Source: Noviherbaspirillum saxi (GTDB lineage: Bacteria > Pseudomonadota > Gammaproteobacteria > Burkholderiales > Burkholderiaceae_D). Taken from it: 64,000 nucleotides of DNA. A program made the translations under genes and the position numbers. Below, in pieces: positions 59,814-64,000 of the stretch; position 1 is the stretch's first letter, and each line of letters begins with the position of its first letter. The DNA is taken from NCBI RefSeq assembly GCF_003591035.1, contig NZ_QYUO01000001.1, positions 2,480,001-2,544,000 on the forward strand, written 5' to 3'. The notes beneath the pieces were generated by a model. That model was not told the DNA's origin. It searched no databases and was given only the letters and a program-made list of their open reading frames with translations.

Positions 59814-59954
59814 TTAGGTTCGATCTTCCAACGTAGATATACGCCCGTCCTGATAGAAATCTTGCAGGTCACCAGGAGAGATATCGTTCTTGGACGCGTA
59901 CCCTACAACCTGCATCGCATACGGGTTATAAATGAAGTCCATCCGCCGCGACAT
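59814..59954 (-). CDS. Short orphan frame, possibly a truncated gene
   Basis: 46 residues, starting MSRRMDFIYNPYAMQ and ending GRISTLEDRT. Residue composition and codons look coding (Asp/Tyr/Gln mix), but no family is recognised. It begins two bases after the IS66 remnant ends, so it may be the 3' part of a gene cut by that element. Confidence 0.3.
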   Translation of the reverse strand: MSRRMDFIYNPYAMQVVGYASKNDISPGDLQDFYQDGRISTLEDRT

Positions 59955-59956
59955 TC

Positions 59957-60780
59957 TTAGATTTCAAGCCACACCAATGCCCCATATGTGTCGCGCCGCT
60001 TGATCACCGCCCGCACGTACATGAGGATCACGTGGCCGCCCGGGCGCTGCGCCAGCCGATGGCTGACCTTCTCGCCGATGACCTCATAATCGTCAGGCGC
60101 CAAGCCTTCCATTTCCGTACTCGGCACCGCGATGACTTCGACCGGTACCTTCTTGTCGTCGAAGAACAGCGTCGATTCTTCAATGCCGTCAGCGGGACGC
60201 CTGGGCTTGTTCTCGCGATCAAAGGCCGCGACCCTGCTCTTGCTGTTCGGCGGGGCGGTATCGGGCACAGCTGCGAACGATTCGCCCAGGGTGCCTTGTA
60301 CGCCTTCCGGCTCCGGCAAACGGCGCTCGCTCTTCTGGCCAAAAATCTGGCGCTGGAACCACGCGACCTGCCGGCGCAAGTTGGCGATTTCGCGCTCTTG
60401 TTTGCTGACCAGTTCAACCAACTGCGGCAGCGTCAACGCGCTCGCGTCAGTCGCGGCGATGGGCGAATGGGCGGGTGGCGAAGGCATGTCGAAAGCATAA
60501 TAACCTGCAGGCGCGTCTTGTGTGCTCGGTGCGTTTAATGCAGGTCTTGTATAGCGCTTGCGCACACGCCTGGGCTCGATCCCATCGAGCAGCAGCTTGA
60601 GCGCGGTCCAGTCCATCTCGCGCGTGCTCACCGCATCCCAGTCGCCGAGCAAGCCCCCTGTTCCAGCCGTTTGGCCCATACGCACCAGCCGGTGCGATCG
60701 AAGTACAGCACCTTGATTTGCGTGGCGCGGCGATTGATGAAGGCGAACAGATTGCCGGTCGTCGGGTCTTGCTGCATGCG
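59957..60780 (-). pseudogene. IS66-family remnant: tnpB and tnpC fragments
   Basis: From 60777 downward, MQQDPTTGNLFAFINRRATQ and VLYFDRTGWCVWAKRLEQG are the middle of TnpB. A frameshift in a G-run moves the rest (STREMDWTALKLLLDGIEP, RRVRKRYTRPA) to another frame. From 60487 the N-terminal 176 residues of the TnpC transposase follow (LTLPQLVELVSKQEREIANL, then LRRQVAWFQRQIFGQKSER). The DDE catalytic domain, tnpA and both terminal inverted repeats are absent. Confidence 0.85.
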
Positions 60781-60797
60781 ATGGGGATCCAGAGCCT

Positions 60798-60851
60798 ACG
60801 TTGAAGACCATGCAAGGATGGCTGGAGAAGGTTGCTGTGAGGCTGGAGTAA
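60798..60851 (+). pseudogene. Tail of a second tyrosine recombinase
   Basis: Eighteen codons reading TLKTMQGWLEKVAVRLE and a stop. They match the end of the first recombinase remnant (TLKTMQKWLLSVAV and stop at 57335) at nine of fourteen residues, with mostly silent changes between them. The upstream part has been replaced by the IS66 remnant. Confidence 0.55.
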
Positions 60852-60911
60852 CTAGCCAGCGATGTCCATTGCTGCGGCATTCGTTCTACGGTAGCGATAC
60901 GCCCTACCGGG

Positions 60912-61415
60912 TCACGGCACACTGTTGGTAGAAATGAAAGTGGCCCATGCGTCGATCGCCTGTTGGCAAAGGTCGCATACCTCATACCTTGTCCCATCAG
61001 TCAGAACGACTTTGATCCGAATCGGCAGATTGGGATCAAGCTCCAACGGAACACCAGAACCCGGAACGGTAATTGAAAGCGATGTGGCTGAAGTAGTGGA
61101 CGCATAGACCGTGTCTGTAATTGGAGTGTAATTCGTAATCACATAGTGCTTGTTTGCATTACAAATGTCCCGGCAAGCGTCTAACGCAGCGTTGTTCTTG
61201 ACGTATTTTTCGACATACTCCTTGGGGGAGGCCACTTTTACGAACTTAATCATCCAATCCTTTAAGCTGTAACTGGTACTCGCGAAGTCAAATAAACAGT
61301 CAGCGATTTTCTCTTGATCATTAACCGAAACGGCACTGCAAAGGCGTGCGCAGTCTCGCCGGAGCTTTTCCAAGAGATCACTGGGCTTCGAGAAGTAGAA
61401 GGTTAGATTCGCCAT
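60912..61415 (-). CDS. Unrecognised protein, possibly HEPN-like
   Basis: 167 residues. The first 110 are helical (LLEKLRRDCARLCSAVSVND, then IADCLFDFASTSYSLKDWM) and end in ACRDICNANKHYVI; the helical hairpin and NxNKH segment recall HEPN-like proteins, but the spacing is not the classic RX4-6H. The last 55 residues are strands (LPIRIKVVLTDGTRYEV). There is no signal peptide. ATG 61415 is preferred by composition; the frame is open to 61568. It sits alone inside the island, the usual place for defence or toxin cargo, but no function can be assigned. Confidence 0.5.
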   Translation of the reverse strand: MANLTFYFSKPSDLLEKLRRDCARLCSAVSVNDQEKIADCLFDFASTSYSLKDWMIKFVKVASPKEYVEKYVKNNAALDACRDICNANKHYVITNYTPITDTVYASTTSATSLSITVPGSGVPLELDPNLPIRIKVVLTDGTRYEVCDLCQQAIDAWATFISTNSVP

Positions 61416-61479
61416 AGGCTTACTCACTTCAAATTGGACACCAGGGACACTGTACGGGGTGGGTGCGTAGAGCGTTTGC

Positions 61480-61701
61480 ATGGGGTCAAAAGATGTAGGC
61501 CAGCGAACACCAGCGCGTTGGTCAGTTGGAACCGGAACGCTTTTCCGACCACCAGCGCCTGCAATCAATGGTCATCTGAATGTTACGACTCCGTCTAGAG
61601 TTGTACTTGAGGCCAATGGCTTTGCCGTGAATGATGATCAGGTCCGCATCAACGGTATGTGGATGAGCATCAAGCAAGCTGCGAAGTCTGGGTTTATCTA
61701 A
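61480..61701 (+). CDS. Short orphan frame near the att copy
   Basis: 73 codons. The second half (SRVVLEANGFAVNDDQVRIN, then GMWMSIKQAAKSGFI) reads like protein, the first half does not, and no ribosome-binding site is visible. It overlaps in antisense the open extension of the gene at 60912. It may be the end of a lost gene. Confidence 0.25.
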   Translation: MGSKDVGQRTPARWSVGTGTLFRPPAPAINGHLNVTTPSRVVLEANGFAVNDDQVRINGMWMSIKQAAKSGFI

Positions 61702-61815
61702 TCGGGTACAATCGGGACTTGAAGGTGTGACACAGCATATGACACAGCCTCCATTTCCCCGATTACCAAGTCCTTGTAAATCAACGATTTACGTACTATT
61801 AAGCAGGGACCGAAC

Positions 61816-61832
61816 TCCTGTCGGCGAGACCA
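61816..61832 (+). repeat. attR-like copy of the tRNA-Arg 3' end
   Basis: TCCTGTCGGCGAGACCA matches the tRNA 3' end (56751-56767) at 16 of 17 bases in the same orientation. A P4-type integrase remnant follows within 60 bases, so this copy may be both the right end of the first island and the left end of an older second one. Confidence 0.7.
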
Positions 61833-61887
61833 CAGAAAAATCTCACAACATCTCATATCATCCGAAATCCCGCGTTTCCCCACGCAT

Positions 61888-62172
61888 CGGAAAGCGCCCA
61901 TCGCCGACATCACCGCTAAGGAAATGCTCGATGTGCTGAACAGAATCGAGGCCCGCAGGTGCTGAAGATCGCTTCCGCGTGAAGCAATGCTGCACGACTT
62001 ACAAACGTTTACCGGCGAAAGCGTACTGGTCTTCCGGGCGAACAGGCTCGTACCAAGCCAATAAGCAAAAATACCATCTTGTTCGCGCTGTACCGCATGG
62101 GCTATCACGGCAGAACGACCGGCCACGGCGCGAATTTCAGAGCATCGCGTCGGCCGGATCACGCACCATCCG
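61888..62172 (+). pseudogene. P4-type integrase remnant
   Basis: Three frame-shifted pieces in order. First, APIADITAKEMLDVLNRIEAR (61888-61957), typical of the core-binding domain. Then LHDLQTFTGESVLVFRANR (about 61988-62047). Then KPISKNTILFALYRMGYHGR with TTGHGANFRA (about 62052-62140), the C-terminal catalytic region with the HGxR-like box disturbed. These match P4-family prophage/island integrases, a different branch from the recombinase at 56767. At least two frameshifts and a large internal deletion make it inactive. Confidence 0.7.
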
Positions 62173-62175
62173 CAA

Positions 62176-63930
62176 TCACTCCGCAACACTCGCACGAGCC
62201 ACCCCATCCAGCAACTTGATGAAATTCCGCTTTGGCTTGAACTGTTCCCGCAAATCAGCCACATAGTCGCGAAATTGCTGAGACTGGTTCCGTATTTTCA
62301 TCAATCTACCCACCTTGCGAATCAGTTTGATTGCCTCTTCGTATGCAGTATTGTTGGTCTGCTCGACAATGGGCACCACCACACGACGGTAAAGAGTTAC
62401 CGCATTGTCAGGATGTGAAGATTCGAGCTTTCCGGCCAGCGTGATCAGCAGGCTCCGGTTGCAAATGCCTTCATTCGCCGCTGTCCAGGCAGTATCAAGA
62501 TCCTTTTCCCACAACGCAATTTCCACGCGGAAGGAGTAGTTTGGCGCTGAGGGTGTCGGCTTCCTATGGGATGTGGCTTTTGTCTCGCATGCGATGGCCT
62601 CGGCAACCAACGCCAGTGCACGGCTGCGGTGTGCCGGCCAGACCCCGATCTTGCCGGCGACATCGTGCAATTTCTTGTAGTGGTCGAGAGTCTGTTGTTC
62701 CTCAAACTGGACCCAGGTTAGCTGCAGTGCCTCATCATTGCGTTTGCGCTTGAGGTAGGCGACGACCAGAAAGTCCCGTAACCTGTTGTCGGGTCGCTCG
62801 GGGAACGCTTTCAGACCGCGTTCTGCCCATTCCAGTGCCTTGTCGGGTTGTCTTGCCTTGGTCCAGATTTCGGCAATGTCGAGATAGTGGTAACCGGATG
62901 AAAGATCGCGCGACTTGATCGCAACCAGTTCATCAATGTCGCCGTTCGCTTCGGCCAATTGCTCCATGACGCGAGTAATGCGGAAGCGATGGGCGTCATA
63001 GCTGTCCTTGCGATCCCGTGGCTTGATCTTGCTCCATTCGGCTTGCGCCAGTTCCCGATAGCGGCGCAAGCCTTCCTTGCCCAAGGCATCGCGGTAAGTG
63101 ACGGCATCGAAGCTGCACAGGCCGAATGGAAGTGTCGTTTCGAATCGAAAAAGACGCTCGGCAAGCTTGGCCGGATCAGGCCGCGCCATCGCGCAAGCCT
63201 TGCGGTGCAATTCGCCCAGACGGTAGACGATGTCGCCGATCTCCCCGTTCGAGTCGTCGACCTGTTCCATAGCATGCTCGGTCCGCTCGATTGCGTATTC
63301 GGCTAGTTCTACCAGCGTGGCGGCAGTGTCAGGCTTGAGCAGTTTCGCCAGCGAATCGGCGACCTGATCGATATTGCCGGCGAAGGTGCCGACTTCTCGC
63401 CAATCGATGAAGTCGCGGATGTGCGTCGCACCATCGATGGCGCGACGGAATGCCGCAGCCACATTGCCCGTGCCGCCGGTTTGCTCAGTCTTGAGCAAAA
63501 GCGACTGGTAGAGACGGTCGTCCCGCTGGGCCGCATCAAGCAACAGCTCAATCAACGTATCCGGGGACTGCGCACTCAGATACTGCCGGATGGCATGCCA
63601 GGGATCATGTCGTTTTTTCCTGCCTGATTTCACACTGGATTTGCTTTCGCCGGCATGTTCGGCCAGCCACGCCAGTCCGACTGCCACGCAATGCTTGCAG
63701 AAATTGCCGTCGGCCGCGTGCGGGCAGGTGCAATCGTAGGTAAGATCATTATCGTCATCCCACAACGCGACCCGGTAGGTCTGTGTGCTTACAACGCTGG
63801 CGGTGACCTTGCCGTCGGTGACGCGAAGTCGTTCGACGGCACCGGCAGTGAAATATTCCTCACCGCGCCCGAAGACAGTGGCGCCTGCAAAGGCTTCGAG
63901 GGAAACACGAGAGATCAGATCATCAAGCAT
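62176..63930 (-). CDS. SWIM zinc-finger protein with helical repeat domain
   Basis: 584 residues. The N-terminal part has a SWIM zinc finger, CTCPHAADGNFCKHCVAVG (CxC...CxH), after a small beta region (VFGRGEEYFTAGAVERLRV). The remainder is helical with TPR-like elements and resembles the DUF6880 family (EWAERGLKAFPERPDNRLRDF, then YSFRVEIALWEKDLDTAW). SWIM fingers bind DNA or protein; the role is unknown. The start overlaps the end of the gene to its right by eight bases, so the two are probably coupled. Confidence 0.85.
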   Translation of the reverse strand: MLDDLISRVSLEAFAGATVFGRGEEYFTAGAVERLRVTDGKVTASVVSTQTYRVALWDDDNDLTYDCTCPHAADGNFCKHCVAVGLAWLAEHAGESKSSVKSGRKKRHDPWHAIRQYLSAQSPDTLIELLLDAAQRDDRLYQSLLLKTEQTGGTGNVAAAFRRAIDGATHIRDFIDWREVGTFAGNIDQVADSLAKLLKPDTAATLVELAEYAIERTEHAMEQVDDSNGEIGDIVYRLGELHRKACAMARPDPAKLAERLFRFETTLPFGLCSFDAVTYRDALGKEGLRRYRELAQAEWSKIKPRDRKDSYDAHRFRITRVMEQLAEANGDIDELVAIKSRDLSSGYHYLDIAEIWTKARQPDKALEWAERGLKAFPERPDNRLRDFLVVAYLKRKRNDEALQLTWVQFEEQQTLDHYKKLHDVAGKIGVWPAHRSRALALVAEAIACETKATSHRKPTPSAPNYSFRVEIALWEKDLDTAWTAANEGICNRSLLITLAGKLESSHPDNAVTLYRRVVVPIVEQTNNTAYEEAIKLIRKVGRLMKIRNQSQQFRDYVADLREQFKPKRNFIKLLDGVARASVAE

Positions 63931-64000
63931 CGTTCTGGCAATTCAATTCGACATACATGCGTCCGGTGCCACGCCATGCACGGCTGATGTTGATCGCGGG
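63923..64000 (-). CDS. C-terminal end of a gene cut by the window edge
   Basis: Twenty-five codons reading out of the window (INISRAWRGTGRMYVELN) end in TGA inside the SWIM gene start. The frame is open to the edge and the overlap is typical of an operon. The product is not recognisable from this tail. Confidence 0.45.
   Translation of the reverse strand, partial: PAINISRAWRGTGRMYVELNCQNDA

Larger units (their letters stand above)
56768..61832. mobile_element. Degenerate genomic island at tRNA-Arg
   Basis: About 5.1 kb between the tRNA 3' end and its imperfect copy. Content: deleted recombinase, NHL-repeat lipoprotein, an unassigned short frame, IS66 remnant, recombinase tail, possible HEPN-like gene and a short orphan frame. 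It is visibly richer in A+T than the surrounding genes. No intact recombinase or excision gene remains, so it is probably fixed in place. Confidence 0.7.

Overview
The window is chromosomal DNA of a betaproteobacterium in the Burkholderiales, most likely Oxalobacteraceae. The grounds are the overall protein flavour, the block typA / truB-rbfA-infB-nusA-rimP / rluB-scpB, a Bpt-type leucyltransferase, and an rpsT-murJ neighbourhood. The genus cannot be fixed from the sequence alone. Apart from about 5.4 kb near the right end, it reads as core genome.

Layout: 0-12 kb holds two PRC-barrel proteins, a glycosyltransferase/FAD-oxidoreductase fusion, a hybrid sensor kinase, two paralogous sigma-54 activators (one with a receiver, one without), a small lipoprotein, a stress-type short-chain dehydrogenase and a DUF6496 protein. 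12-16 kb carries dusA, an omega-aminotransferase and a DMT exporter. 16-27 kb is the translation/transcription block on the minus strand: initiator tRNA, scpB, rluB, then rimP-nusA-infB, rbfA, truB and typA. The rimP leader contains a textbook intrinsic terminator between promoter and gene. 27-36 kb has a NUDIX hydrolase, a cation/proton antiporter, two PAS-GGDEF-EAL proteins and an ammonium transporter with a sigma-54-type promoter.

36.5-43 kb brings together the bacterial N-degron machinery: aat, bpt, clpS and clpA, with pyrD and an aldo/keto reductase between, and a cold-shock gene divergent from clpS. 43.7-47 kb has a cache-domain NarL-type two-component pair and icd divergent from rluE. 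48-56.5 kb carries a TPR protein coupled to a HupE/UreJ-like membrane protein with an EF-hand-like loop, a DUF192 protein, rpsT, murJ, a SirB1-family protein and an Uup-type ABC-F ATPase.

56.7-62.2 kb is a worn integration hotspot at tRNA-Arg(CCT). It holds an internally deleted tyrosine recombinase directly after the tRNA, an NHL-repeat lipoprotein, an IS66 remnant, the tail of another recombinase, an unrecognised possibly HEPN-like gene, an imperfect copy of the tRNA 3' end, and a frameshifted P4-type integrase remnant. After it comes a SWIM zinc-finger protein whose upstream partner runs off the right edge. No rRNA operon, CRISPR array or replication origin was seen. Start codons were chosen from ribosome-binding sites and family N-termini, so several differ from the longest possible reading frame.
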